Shown here one piece after another: positions 1 to 11,880 of a stretch of DNA of 64,000 bases. The DNA lies in contig NC_087380.1 of NCBI RefSeq assembly GCF_963675165.1, positions 204,001-268,000 on the forward strand, read 5' to 3'. Numbering within the stretch: the stretch's first letter is position 1; every line of letters begins with the position of its first letter. The DNA comes from Halichondria panicea. Taxonomy: Eukaryota; Porifera; Demospongiae; Suberitida; Halichondriidae. The notes beneath the pieces were generated by a model that worked only from the letters and a program-made list of their open reading frames with translations, searched no databases and was not told the origin of the DNA. Position numbers and translations under genes: made by a program.

Positions 1-2000
1 GTAGCTTGTAATCGTAAGTTTAAACAACCTCACAATCTCTTGTTTTTAAGAACCGTTTTTTCCTTTAGTTATTAACTGTGGCGACCTCACTGGCCCGGAC
101 AATGGCTTGGTTACTATACGTATTGGAAACTTTGGTAGCAATGCTTCCTACACGTGTGAAACTGGCTACATGCTGAATGGAGATATGACCAGAATGTGTC
201 AGGATAGTGGAGACTGGAGTGGGTCTGCTCCAACTTGTGATAGTACGTTAAATTATATTGCTCTATACTTTATGATCTCATTCTTATACACTGTAGCTGT
301 TGACTGTGGTGACCTCACTGACCCCACTGATGGAGTAGTGAACACATCCTCTGGAACCACTTTTAATATGAATGCTACTTACAGCTGTAACACTGGCTAC
401 AATCTGAATGGAACAAACACTAGGACTTGTCAGGCGGATAGAATGTGGAGTGGCAATGAACCAGCTTGTGATAGTACGTTATCATCTCTTGTTCATTGTG
501 TACAGTGTTTTAATTGCCTCTTCTTCCCTGCAGTTGTCACCTGCTCAGCCCTCTCTGACCCCACCAATGGAATGGTCAGTGTGCCTAACAACAACTTTGG
601 TACCGTTGCTAACTACACCTGTAACACTGGCTACATGCTGACTGGAGATGTAATTAGAGTTTGTGAGGTTAATGGAGACTGGAGTGGGACTGCTCCAACT
701 TGTGATAGTACGTTATCATCTCTTGTTCATTGTGTACACTGATGGTCCTCTTCCTTCCTGCAGTTGTCACCTGTCCAACTCTCACTGACCCCACCAATGG
801 AATAGTTGATGTACCTAGCAACAACCTTGAAAGTACTGCCACCTACGCCTGTGACACTGGATACAATCTGACTGGAGGCAGCAGCATCAGGACTTGTGGG
901 AGTGATGGAGTGTGGAGTGGCAGTGATCCGACATGTACTTGTAAGTTAAATTAGATAATGATCTTATGAGTCCATTCTCATTCACAATGTAGCTGTTGAC
1001 TGTGGTTCCCTGTACGCCCCCTCCAATGGAGCAGTGGACACATCCTCTGGAACCACCTTCATGATGACTGCTACCTACACCTGTAACACTGGATACACTC
1101 TGACTGGCAGTAACACCAGGACTTGTGGGGCAAATGGAGGCTGGACTCCTAATCCACCCATTTGTGATCGTATGTTGCAAAAGTCTATATTACATCTAAC
1201 ATTTAATTACCACCTTTACCCTCTAAGCTGTTGACTGTGGCCCCCTCACCGACCCCTCCAATGGTATGGTTGATGTAACTACTACCACCTTTGGGAGCAC
1301 TGCTACCTACACCTGTAACACTGGCTACATGCTGACTGGAGACACTACTAGGACTTGTGGGGCTGGTGGACAGTGGAGCTCTAGTGCACCTACTTGTAAT
1401 CGTAAGCTTGTATGGTCTTATGTCCTACTACTGTACCATTACTCAATCCTTATTCTAAATATTCGTACACCTCTTGTGCATAATAGTTTTAATTTTTGGA
1501 TTAATACATGCATGCTCTCAATGCGAAAAATACAAAAATTTCCACACATTAATACGCTATACAATCCTCCTGATTCCCCAGCTGTTGACTGTGGAGCCCC
1601 TCCCACCATTTCTGATGGTAGTAGGACACTAGCTGGTACAACATTTGGAGAGACGACCACCTACACCTGCACCACTAGTGGGTTCAGTATCTCTGGATCA
1701 GCCACCATAACTTGTCAGGCTAATGGGAGCTGGGAACCTGAGCCAGCCTGTACTATGGATCGTGAGTTATTGTCTGAGTGTGTTAGGCTGGTCCAGTTAC
1801 TCTGTTCTGTGCAGCCATTGATTGTGGGACACCTCCCTCTGTCTCTAATGGCTCTCCTGGAGCACCCTCACCTGACACAATGCTCAATGGAGTGGTGACC
1901 TACACTTGTGTCAGTGGGTATGAGGTCTCCACTGGAGTCACCACAGCAATGGCTACCTGTATGGCTAATAGGATGTGGGAGCCTGTACCAACTTGTCAAC
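1..2000 (+). other. Gene A sushi (CCP) exon array
   Basis: Eight complete sushi exons and the tail of a ninth, one domain per exon, each 174-186 bp and phase 1-1. Each has the CCP signature: Cys at the start (VDCG or VTCP), a TYxCxxGY motif, then TRTC, W-S-G, and a final PTC before the splice donor. Symmetric exons of this kind can be added or lost without breaking the frame. The last two (1582-1761 and 1815-2000) are a diverged pair with [16 protein letters not shown] and TAMATCMAN motifs that recurs in genes B, C and D. Confidence 0.93.
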
Positions 2001-5000
2001 GTAAGTTAATGTGATGCGTGTGTACAGTATTATATACACTGCCACTCATTGTTTATATACACTCATTCATAGTCATAGCAACTATAGCTGACATTATAAT
2101 CTGAGTATATTTTTCTCTATAGGCGTGGTTCAGTGTGAAGCTGAAATAGACTCTGTGTGGGAGCTTTCCTTCCCTACCACTTTGGCTGGCTTTTCCTATT
2201 CCCAGCAATGCCCACAATCTGGAAATGGAACAACTTTAGGTATCATTATATCATTCTATGTGACTGTGTGTTGATGCATGTGTATATAGGTATTGCGACT
2301 CGTTTCTGTACACTTGAAGGTGTCTGGGAAGCAGTGAACACTGATAACTGCACTAGGGAAGTGATAATCTCACTTAGTAACACGGTGAGACTTTGCAGTT
2401 ATTGCATGGCTTTACAAAAGAATAACTATATGCAATGCATGTCATCTATATATAGAACGTATATATACTATTGATAACAATCTTTCATGCACCAACTGTA
2501 GTTTCTATTCCTCCCCTTCAGGCAAATGAACTGTTTTCTAGAAATGCATCTCAGAACAATGCATCTCAGAATGAAGTTGACAACCTTCTTGTTTCTCTTG
2601 CGGAGGCTACTAGTGTAAATGCAACAGGAGACTCCACCATATTCCCCCAAGACCTCAGCACTACTAATATGATCGTCAAGTCAAGTGTGAACTACCTCGT
2701 TCAAAACGTTGAGATTGCTAGCCCTGTGTCTTCTCTGAATTTTAGTGAAGTAAGACTATAGTTATACGAAGCACTTCCCTTTTGTTTAAATAGTTGGATC
2801 TTGCAGGAAGTTATGAACATTTTCAACAATGTTCTTGATGAGAGGAATACCGGAGGATGGGAAAGATTACAAGAGGTATAATAATGGCACAGATAAACAT
2901 AAATTTAAGTATCGTAATTTATCGGACACTTCTAATTACCCCGGACACTCTTTTGGGCAATTTTCGTTGTTCTAATACAACGGACACTCCAGTGCTTTAA
3001 TATTACATTTGTTCTAAATATCCGGACAATACTTTGAAAAGTTGAATTACATTCATAGACGGCAAGTAAGACTTAGAGTGCTGCAGTTAGATAGCTTTGA
3101 GTAGCTAGTTTTAGATAGCTAGTGCAACTATTCAGTCGCACACTGGTCTATTAAACTTAGCTAGCTCGTGTGCAGCTGCTTGCTTGTTCTAATTATTCCG
3201 GACACTTCGCATGCTGTATAAAAATCTGTTCCAATTATACCCGGACAATTTCCAAAATAATTATTTTTTGCTGTCCGATAAATTTACGGTATATACTTCA
3301 GGATTCTGCTGCTGAGAGTCAGCAATTGCTGTTGAGTGCAGAGTTATATGGTCAGTATGTGTCATTGGCACTAAGGAGTGAAGCTGTGGATACAGGCAAC
3401 GTGACGGAGATCACACTTGTGAGACAGAACATCGGTATGTGTATACTTCACCATTAGCTTATTATGCTGTGCAAGGGTGATGCATGATAGTATTGCATAT
3501 ACCGTCCAGTTCTATCAGCAATGGAAGTTGACCCCACTAGTTTGGATGACATTATCTTTCCTGAAGTTGTAAAAGTCAGTGAAGAAACAGGCTCAGCTCA
3601 AAGTACCATATCAGCTGCTCTTCTTGCGGAGAGAGGCTCTCAAGGTATTTTATAATTATACACTTTAACCATTGATTTTGTTTATCTCAATCTTCAGAGG
3701 GGAATGTTACAGCAGTCAACATTCTATTTTCCAACTTGGAGGATTTTCTTCCAAACACCAATCTTGAAATGTACAGTACTAAGTCATGTTCTGCTCAGTC
3801 TCATTGTATGCTTACACAGGAACACCACCAGACCAGTATCACAGGTTATTTCTAGTCAAGTCTTCTCCAATGTGAAGTTAAATAACTCTCAGACACGAGC
3901 AACCTTCAGATTCACCACCCAAAAGGTTGTTATAACATAATACCATCAGTTGGACTTACGAGTGACACTTATTCATGCGTGCAGTTTTATGAAGATGAAG
4001 TTGTTGAAAATGCAAGATGTGTATTTTGGAGTGTTTCTAGGTGAGCTGTCCTTCCAATGTCAAATTACACTACACTTATCATTATATTGTGTCAGTGATG
4101 CTGCCAACAGCACGTGGTCCACGGAAGGTGTGACTACAGTCAGTGTGGATGAAGACGAGCAAATGAGAGTATATAATGTTGTCTGTGAGAGCAGTCATTT
4201 CACAGCATTTGCTGTTCTAGTGGATGTCACTGGAGCACTGAATGTGAGCCTCATGCAGCGAATACTATTCATAGTTATAGTTTGTTCTTTTGTAGGACAC
4301 AACTCCTGAGATCAGGTTTGCTCTATCAGTGGTGACTTACGCTGGTTGTTTCATCTCCATCTTTTTTCTTCTTTTGTCTATATTCTATTTCTTGACATTG
4401 AGGTAATTATTAAAGGGAGTTGTATACATATAAAACCTTGCTATGTAGAAAAGAGCTGTTGACCAAGGTTCATAACTTCATCCATCTCAACCTGTCTATT
4501 TCTTTGCTCCTTGGTTATGTGGTGTTCCTGTCAGGAGTGGAGACTGCTGTGGCCAACAAGGTGCAACTTGAGTCATGTAACATGAACTGTGCAGTATATA
4601 TATAATTATAGCTACACTGCAGCTTGTACAGTTCATCATTATGAGCATGCATAATTATGCTGAAGTTGAAGTTTTTCAAATTAATGAGCCTTATGTATAT
4701 GTATATGTACTATATATATATATATACTCCATTTGCGAATGCTTATGACATCGCGAATGTAAATACTCCATGACTTGCAGGTAGCGTGTGTGTTTGTGGC
4801 TGCTCTCCTTCACTACTTGTTCACTACTGTGTTCTTTTGGATGTTGTGTGAGGGAATCATGCTCTATCTCATGTTGGTGGTTGTCTTCAACCGAATATCC
4901 AAGAAATGGTGGATATTCTTTATTATTGGATGGGGTAAATTTTATGTTTGTTTTCAAATTTTGCAAAATGTACAGAGCCGGTAAATTACTTGTATTAAAC

Positions 5001-6188
5001 CCTCAAAGAGGTTCATCCACTTATTTGTAATTATGCATGAGTATATGTTGTTGTTTTTACACAGTTGTTCCAGTGATACCAGTGGCTATATCTGCTGGAA
5101 TTATTCATGACCAGTATGGCACAAAAGAGTAGTAAGTTTACTATCAGGTAGAAAATCTATTACAACGTACATGTACAGCGCTTCCCCCAATTCCAATACA
5201 ATGCGTGTGTGTAACCTTTACATGCAACTGACAATATTGATTTGTCCACTTTATACATTCAGTTGTTGGATTGCTGTTGGTGGCGGTGATAAAGGAGCCA
5301 TATGGGCATTTGTTGTACCAATGCTACTTGTTGTTCTGGTGAGATCTCTATAGCTTGCAATGCATTTCATATAATTATATCAACCATTTCGATTTAGTGT
5401 CTCTTCCGATAATTGTAGCAGCAGTTTTCGAGAGTACACATCTGTATTCATGCATGCAGTTTTTATGACTGAAACCCTTCTCCTGTACATACAGGCGAAT
5501 ATATTCTTCCTCTTGGCTGCTTTGCGCAGTGTCTATAATCTGAAAAAATCAACCATGCAACAAACTGGGAAGAAGGAATCTTTACAGTTATTCTCGTGAG
5601 TGTATATCATACATCTTTCAGTAACATATTGATCCCAATGCTGGTACATGCATGCAGACAACTCTTCAAGGCCACCATAATTCTCCTTCCATTGCTCGGG
5701 CTGACTTGGGTGTTTGGTCTACTTTCAGTCAACAGCAGCACTATTGTGTTTGCATGGTTGTTCTCTATCTTTAACTCACTGCAAGGCTTGTTCGTGTTCA
5801 TCTTCCATGTGCTCAGGAGTGAAAAGGTGCGTGTTTCATTTTGATTTGAGCATTTTATGTCTCTTCTAATTGTTAGGTCACAAACTTCCTAAAGCAGTGC
5901 AGAAAGAGAATTGATAGTACTGCATCAACTTCTACCTCAGGAAAATACCATGCGGTATACCATATAATTATGATTATGTAGACAGTGAAACCCCTATTGG
6001 TATAATTATTATAAAGTATATAGCGTGCATAGGACCCGGCTGTTTCTATTGTAGGTTATAGTGCCATTCTGTGAAATACTTTATTTATGCAGAGCAATCC
6101 GACGAGTGTTTTCCATCTCCAGCGAAAAGTCAGCATGCAAGATGATGAAGACTCATTAAAGCCGATGAGATTGCATCGTATGATATAA
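1..6188 (+). CDS. Gene A: sushi-rich adhesion GPCR, 3' part (5' end outside window)
   Basis: Class B2 (adhesion) GPCR, expected at the plasma membrane. It enters with the last 13 bases of a sushi exon. Exons then run 69-242, 297-473, 534-707, 764-940, 993-1169, 1228-1401, 1582-1761, 1815-2000, 2123-2239, 2290-2384, 2522-2749, 2807-2875, 3302-3434, 3510-3644, 3698-3770, 3856-3925, 3985-4040, 4096-4243, 4296-4402, 4449-4560, 4781-4934, 5065-5131, 5263-5338, 5495-5595, 5658-5826, 5877-5954, 6093-6188 (TAA). All junctions are GT-AG, and the visible exons total 3693 bases, exactly 1230 codons plus stop. Domain order: sushi repeats, hormone-receptor motif, GAIN with GPS, seven TM helices, short tail ending LHRMI. 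It is nearly identical to the 3' part of gene C at 42.34-48.48 kb, including introns. No in-frame defect was found. Confidence 0.9.
2123..4243 (+). other. Gene A hormone-receptor motif, GAIN domain and GPS
   Basis: Exons 2123-2239 and 2290-2384 encode a HormR-like motif with spaced Cys residues ([24 protein letters not shown]). Exons from 2522 to 4243 encode a GAIN-type region opening [15 protein letters not shown], rich in N-glycosylation sequons. It closes with a GPS: CVFWS, NSTWS, then [14 protein letters not shown]. The family's autoproteolysis consensus is His-Leu-Thr/Ser; here it is His-Phe-Thr, predicting cleavage before Thr and a tethered agonist starting TAFAVL. Cleavage itself is inferred. 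Confidence 0.88.
2912..3290 (+). mobile_element. MITE in gene A GAIN intron
   Basis: About 380 bp between exons 2807-2875 and 3302-3434, bounded by inverted ends (CGTAATTTATCGGACA on the left; reverse complement of TGTCCGATAAATTTACGG on the right) next to TA. Internal GGACA-rich motifs recur on both strands. It is present at the same place in gene C (45241-45610) and absent from gene D, where the intron is only about 50 bp. Confidence 0.8.
4296..6188 (+). other. Gene A seven-transmembrane module and C-terminal tail
   Basis: Nine-plus short exons encode the 7TM domain. Family landmarks: TM1 [15 protein letters not shown]2 [20 protein letters not shown]3 [21 protein letters not shown]2 [16 protein letters not shown]6 [16 protein letters not shown]7 [19 protein letters not shown]. 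These match adhesion-class consensus closely. The cytoplasmic tail is short (about 57 residues), Ser/Thr-rich and ends with [18 protein letters not shown]; no PDZ ligand is obvious. Confidence 0.93.
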
Positions 6189-6589
6189 ATTTACACACTT
6201 AATTAAGCTTATAACTAAAGATTTATGATAATTATATGAATATAGCTGCCTATATAATTGTATCACCAGGAGTGCATGTATTCTCAGGACTTTGTACTTT
6301 ATCTAAACTCTTGCATTGGTAAACATCATTATAAACTAATTCAAGAAAACCCTGCAATCTGATTGGGCTGGGATAATAGACTCATATAGTGCCACAACGA
6401 AGGATCCGTGCTATAAACTAGCAAAATATGCTCTGCACTTCATGATCAGTATTACTATATCTCGGCAATCTCGAATGAACTCTATAGACAGTATAATCGT
6501 GATTATTACCAACACACACAATATTAACACACACTATCAAGAGTCTATCTAGGTAAGAGAGTTCTACAGCTAGTCAGTTAGTCAGTGGG
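6189..6589. other. 3' flank of gene A
   Basis: AT-rich non-coding sequence conserved downstream of all three GPCR copies (compare 48484-48869 and 61301-61678). It probably holds the GPCR 3' UTR and the end of the CCDC93 3' UTR on the other strand. No clear AATAAA close to the stop. Confidence 0.5.
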
Positions 6590-6649
6590 TTAGTTGGCCA
6601 GACCCTTGGCCCTCAGCTTGGAGATCAGTATCTCATTCTTGCGACACTC
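6590..6649 (-). pseudogene. Relic terminal exon of CCDC93 (copy 1)
   Basis: On the minus strand a splice acceptor is followed by codons for ECRKNEILISKLRAKGLAN and a stop. This is the same last exon as in the CCDC93 gene at 61679-61738. No other CCDC93 exon lies next to it; the sequence that should follow is interrupted by about 600 bp of unrelated DNA. A left-over from segmental duplication, presumably not expressed. Confidence 0.85.
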
Positions 6650-6659
6650 CTGCAGCACA

Positions 6660-7270
6660 CCATCATAATGAAAGCACCGCAGGTGCTGATGCCTCGGTGG
6701 AGATGCCAAAGCTACATAACATAAAGCTACTAATAGCTGATGAACATTTTTGCAATAATTATTTTGCTGCATGCAAACTCAAAGAATGGGTAATGATCGA
6801 CCATGATTGTTGTTAAAAACATCGATGCCAAAAGTTCAATTCTAAAATTAATGGCTGCCATCAGCAGAGCCTTGCAGCTCTCATCCTCACTCTTGCAGCT
6901 ACCAATAGCTAGCGTTCTAGTACAGAGCTAACTACTAAGTAGAGTAGTAACACACGGTAAACAAGTTTGGCTACGTGCTCTTCTGAAAAGGCTGCAATGG
7001 CATTCCAAGTAAGCAAAACTAGGCATAACTCGAGAACGAAGCATTATTTTGCAAATCCACGAATTAAAATCCAAGTAAACATGACTAGAAGCCTATAGAA
7101 ACTCTTACTTGCACTTGATTCATCCTTGAGCAGCTGTAGCGGTCTACACACACACACACACAGACACACAAACACACTACCGTATACTTCGCTTGCGCAT
7201 GCGCACCGAGGCATAACTGCCTAACTGTTATAAAAGCGAAAACTCGGCCTAGGATCAAGGCTACATCATA
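6660..7270. other. Insertion splitting the CCDC93 relic flank
   Basis: About 600 bp absent from the matching place in the other two copies, where the last CCDC93 exon is followed directly by a CACACA-rich intron. The ends carry ATGCCTCGGTG-like inverted motifs (about 6689 and 7206), suggesting a degraded transposon. It also contains a short CA run (7145-7175). No coding sequence recognised. Confidence 0.5.
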
Positions 7271-7352
7271 ACACACACCACCCACACACCATCACACATG
7301 ACTGACCTCCTGTATCCTGTAAGATTTAAAGGCGTGGCTTCAGGTAATCAAA

Positions 7353-7580
7353 TACCGTATAGCGCGAAATTTTCGAGGGGCTTAATTTTCGCGGATTTCG
7401 TGGGTTAGAATCCTACACGAAAATTAAGTCCACGAAAATTGAATTACCTGCTATAGCATGCATAGATTTAAAGGCGTGGCTTCCGGTAAGCAGTCATTCC
7501 GCGAACATTGTGCAACGAAATAGCTTTTAGAGGCTAATCCACGAAATATAAGTGCCTCGAAAATTTCGCGCTATACGGTA
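7353..7580. mobile_element. Small MITE with TACCGTATAGCGCGAAATTT ends
   Basis: The left end TACCGTATAGCGCGAAATTT is mirrored on the right as AAATTTCGCGCTATACGGTA, giving terminal inverted repeats of roughly 30 bp. A second, partial copy of the right end follows at 7581-7614. Non-coding. Confidence 0.75.
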
Positions 7581-8074
7581 ATTATAAGTGCCTCGAAAAT
7601 TTCACGCTATAAGGATGCGCATGTAGGACCAGAAAGCCAGAAATCGGAAAAAGCGGAAGTGAAGAGTAAATGAGTGGGCATAGCAGGGCAATGCATTCCA
7701 AGGTTAACCCTTGACTTTGCGCAGATGTAATGCATGAGATGCTGTTGCCAGATCACCCTACTAGTATCATGACAGTGTAAGTAAGTAGAAAGCTGGCCAG
7801 CCTAGTTTTAAGAGTCAGGTAAGTAGACTCTTCATTCTCTTCATTGTCTGCAGTATAGACTCGATAATATGGCTAGCTACTTGCACATGTCTGCAGTAGA
7901 CTCTAGCTAGCTACATGCACAATGACTGAATGAATTATGTCTGTACACTGAGCTAGATTTTGTATGAATTTAACATCTATCATTTTTAAGGTGTGTTAAT
8001 TCAGCCAGTCACCTAACTCCTACTTATACTCCCCAATTTATTGTCCTGAGGTTATTTGGCTCTACTGAAACACG

Positions 8075-9050
8075 CCGAGCCACTTTTCTGATTTTCTGAG
8101 AGCCATGATTCGAGAACGGGAACTGGAATAATTATGTTCAGTCCTGATATAATATATAGACAAGCATGTATCAGCCAATAAGTTATGTTGAAATACTTAA
8201 GTTACTTTAATCGACTGGAACGTACTTGCTAAGAAGCTTTTCTGACTTTCCGAGAGCAGTGATTCGTTAACAGGAACCCTGAAAATAATATATTCAGTGC
8301 TGGACTAGACATGCATGCAGATATCAGCCAGTATGTTGATAATTATATACTCTTCTGAGGTTACTTCAATCGACTGGAATTTGCTGAAAAACTTTTCTGA
8401 CTTTCCGAGAGCTGTGGTTCATTAACGGGAACCCTGAAAAATAATATATTCAGTGCTGGTCTAGACATGCATGCATGCAGATATCAGCCAGTATGTTGAT
8501 ATATACTCTTCTGAGGTTACTTTAATCGACTGGAAGTTGCTGAGAAACTTTTCTGACTTTCCGAGAGCAGTGCTTAGTAAACAGAAACCCAGAAAATATA
8601 TTTAGTGCTGGTCTTAGACAACAGGTAGCAGCCAATACGTTGATACACTCTTCTGAGGTTACTTTAATCGACTGGAACTTGCTGAGCAAGAACTAGCTGA
8701 GAAACTTTTCAGACTTTCCGAGAGCAGTGCTTCGTAAACGGAAACCCAGAAAGTATATTTAGTGCTGGTTTTAGACCAGCAGGTATCAACCAATACGTTG
8801 ATACACTCTTCTCGGGTTAATTTAATCGACTGGGAACTTACTGAGCAACTTTTTAGACTTTCCGAGAGCATGCAGTGATTCGTAAACAGAACTTGACCCT
8901 GAAAATGTTCAGTACTGTTCTTAGACAAGCATGTATCAACTAATACCTATAATTATATACCCAAGTTTACAATTCTGAGGTTACTTTAATTGACTAGAAC
9001 TTGTTGACTTTCCAAGAGCAGTGATTCGTAAACAGAAACCCTGAAAATTA
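8075..9050 (-). repeat. Left-arm tandem array, about 7 units of 145-160 bp
   Basis: The core ACTTTTCTGACTTTCCGAGA recurs near 8080, 8237, 8391, 8547, 8705, 8848 and 9008, each followed by a frame of GTAAACAGAAACCC, TTCAGTGCTGG and a GATATCAGCCAGTATGTTGA-like segment. It is the inverted counterpart of the array at 13250-15900. Confidence 0.85.
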
Positions 9051-9823
9051 ATTTTGTTGAACACCCCTTAATAATAACACTAAGGTAAATTCTATACCAG
9101 GATCCAACACAGTAATGATACACAAACAATCTTCATTATATAATCAAGTCCTGTTGTGTATAATTATATTATAGTCTACAGCTATACAATATAGATGTAG
9201 GCATATGGATAAGCAGGACGATATCATGAAGTAGGCAGATGATGCTGCAATACTAGAGATTGAAGAAGATATGAGAGTGAGTGAGGAATACTCAGAATGT
9301 GCTGAATCAGAGGTATATACAGGCATATATAGTTACAACATAAACTGTCGATGTGTACAATGTGTTAATTACGTAATGGTTATGCAATGTTTACTACGTT
9401 TATAGTTTTAGTTTTGTGGTAATACGTGCCAGGCCAGTTTCTTAAAATAATCGTCCCCATATTGGAAGGCAAGCATATCCCTATACCAACGATCGGAGCG
9501 CCCCAATGATAAAGGCTTACTATACCATACACATATTATACCGTGACAATCTGTCAGTGGGTGAAATTGAAACCCATTAACCAACCAGAAAGAAAAGCGC
9601 ATGTGTTACGTACAGAAGAAAAAGGATGCCATCGAAGGGAGATTAAAAAGAAATTCGAGCATTAGAGGTGCAAAAATAATTATATCAATAGTTCCTGACT
9701 CAACCAGAAAATCAAATTAAAGGAAGATTTGATAAAACCATGCTTTAATAATTACGTCCAGTGCAATCCTTAGCATCAAGTTCTAATGAGCATGATAGAC
9801 TATCCTGCATGTAGACATATAAT

Positions 9824-11880
9824 TTAGGTACAATTGCAAGTGGATAATGTCTTGCGCATTGGTGTCTTTTCGAAGTATCTCATTTTGCACAAAGCAACAA
9901 AGCAATCAGCAGTTGCGTCTCCAGATTTTTTTTGCTGATTTTCGATTTTTGTTGATTTTGGATTTCTGGTTCGGCTTGAGTGTGAAAGACGTTCTGAGTT
10001 GTGTGTGTCACTATGACGCTGAAAGTGAAAATTATTCGAAGCAGTGCTATATAATTATACTGAGACATCTGAATCCCAGCTAGGGCAAGGTAACTAGTAC
10101 TGCATGCATAAATTGTTTTATGCTGTAATAATTAACAATGTGCATTCTATATATATAATTATATACTATATAGATCTGCTATAACTGCAATGCTGTTTAA
10201 TTTAGGAACCAATAGATTCTGTGAGGTCAGTTGGTTGTATCTGTACACATTGATGGTGTCCTGCATGCATGCATGCATGCATGTGTCCTATGAGCATTAT
10301 TTATAGAAGAATGGAGTTTGATAATGTCTTCGTTCTTGATGTAATCTGCTGAAGATGTCATGATCAGGTCATTTATGCATATTATATGGGAACATGCAGA
10401 TAAAAAATTCCAGTAGTTTTAAGCATCTAATAGTGTCACACAATTTGTCTCACTTTTTTCAAAACTCAGCTAGTGTATTTAAATAATTATATAGGGCATA
10501 CTCTTTCAAACTGGAAAAGCTCTGTTACCTGTACTATGTGCATGCATGTGAATAGCATTACACACTATTGGTGAACTGATAATTATATGAAAATTATGGC
10601 TGAGTGCATGTTATACATGTATACCCATGGCTATAACTATGCCATGGTATTATGTGAGATACCGTATATACGTATTGTGCTAGAAATAATATTAGTTACT
10701 ATAGATATCATTAATATAGCACTATACGTTAACGGCAAGAGTATAAATAATATAAGAAGAGAAGAGTGTCGAACTACCAATACCTCTATACACAAAACTG
10801 TGCACGATATCCTGTCAATTGCGCAAGCTTGCGCACACATTACGCAACGCACAGAATTTGTTAGCAGTGAGTAAAGAGTGGAAGTGAAGAGGATCAACCC
10901 GACTATTGTCTCTATTTATGATTTTTGTGAAAAGATCGTCTTCTATCAGTGTGCAGTGAGCAGCTCTGAACATTGAACGCAAACGAATATAGCTAGAATC
11001 AGATGTCATTGTACATGCACCCCTAAAAACGTCATGGTTAACATTTTCTAGGAGATTACTAGTAAGTTTACAGTATACTTCATCACGTGCGCGAGTCATG
11101 TTACTTTGTGTATGATGCCGCTGAGTATAAAACACATAATTGTAATGGACAAATACATAACATTATAGGCAGATTGTTAACGCTAGCTATAGTTCTGGTA
11201 AGTTCTTATGCATGCAGTTCACGATACATCTGTTACAAGGGCATAGGTATAGTGGATTTAGAGAACAGCTTTTTGGGGTTGGCTGCTAGAGTTTGTGCTA
11301 TAGGTTTGTGTCATAATCAATTTTAGGATCAGGGATTGGTTTTGTTATTGCAGTTCCTCTAGTTTGCATAGCTTGATAGTAGTGTATATTTCCTTAATCC
11401 ATGCAAGTTTTTAACGTTATGTCTTATTCCTTGGTGAACCAGTTAAGGACGCTGTTGTGGCCGTTGCATGTCTGTATATACAATAGCTGATGTTGTCTGT
11501 TTTTAGTTCTATATAAATAGGCAGTTTTAACATAATTATTGGGAGGCTTAGGGAGATGATTGGGTGGAAGTACTGCTGAAGTTATAATTATAGCTTGAAT
11601 TGTAAAAAAAAGTTACTTGTGGATCAAATAGGCGGATTATAACTATATAGTTGGCTGTGAGAGAGAATAAAACTAAGAAGTGGTCGGAGTATAGTTATAT
11701 ATGATTGATCCACTATACCGGCCTCTCTTGGTGTATCTGTTAAAATATATAAATCTAGAATATTGCCCTATATATGTGTGAGGGAGGCTATCAGTTGGAT
11801 AATTAAGTTTCAACGACACAACAGTATTTTAACAGCCCCGGCCATATTAATTAAAGCCTGTCTGGTATGTACGTTGTATT
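9824..11880. other. Central spacer of the foldback element
   Basis: About 2 kb of AT-rich sequence between the arms, for which I see no inverted partner. Open frames here are short (at most about 105 codons) and resemble no family I know. It contains ATGC and TATAATTATA palindromes. No transposase, reverse transcriptase or RNA gene is supported. Confidence 0.45.

Noticed and set aside
9824-11880. Short open frames in the centre of the foldback considered as transposase or host genes
   Set aside because: None exceeds about 105 codons, none has recognisable motifs or splice structure, and composition is as in surrounding non-coding DNA.
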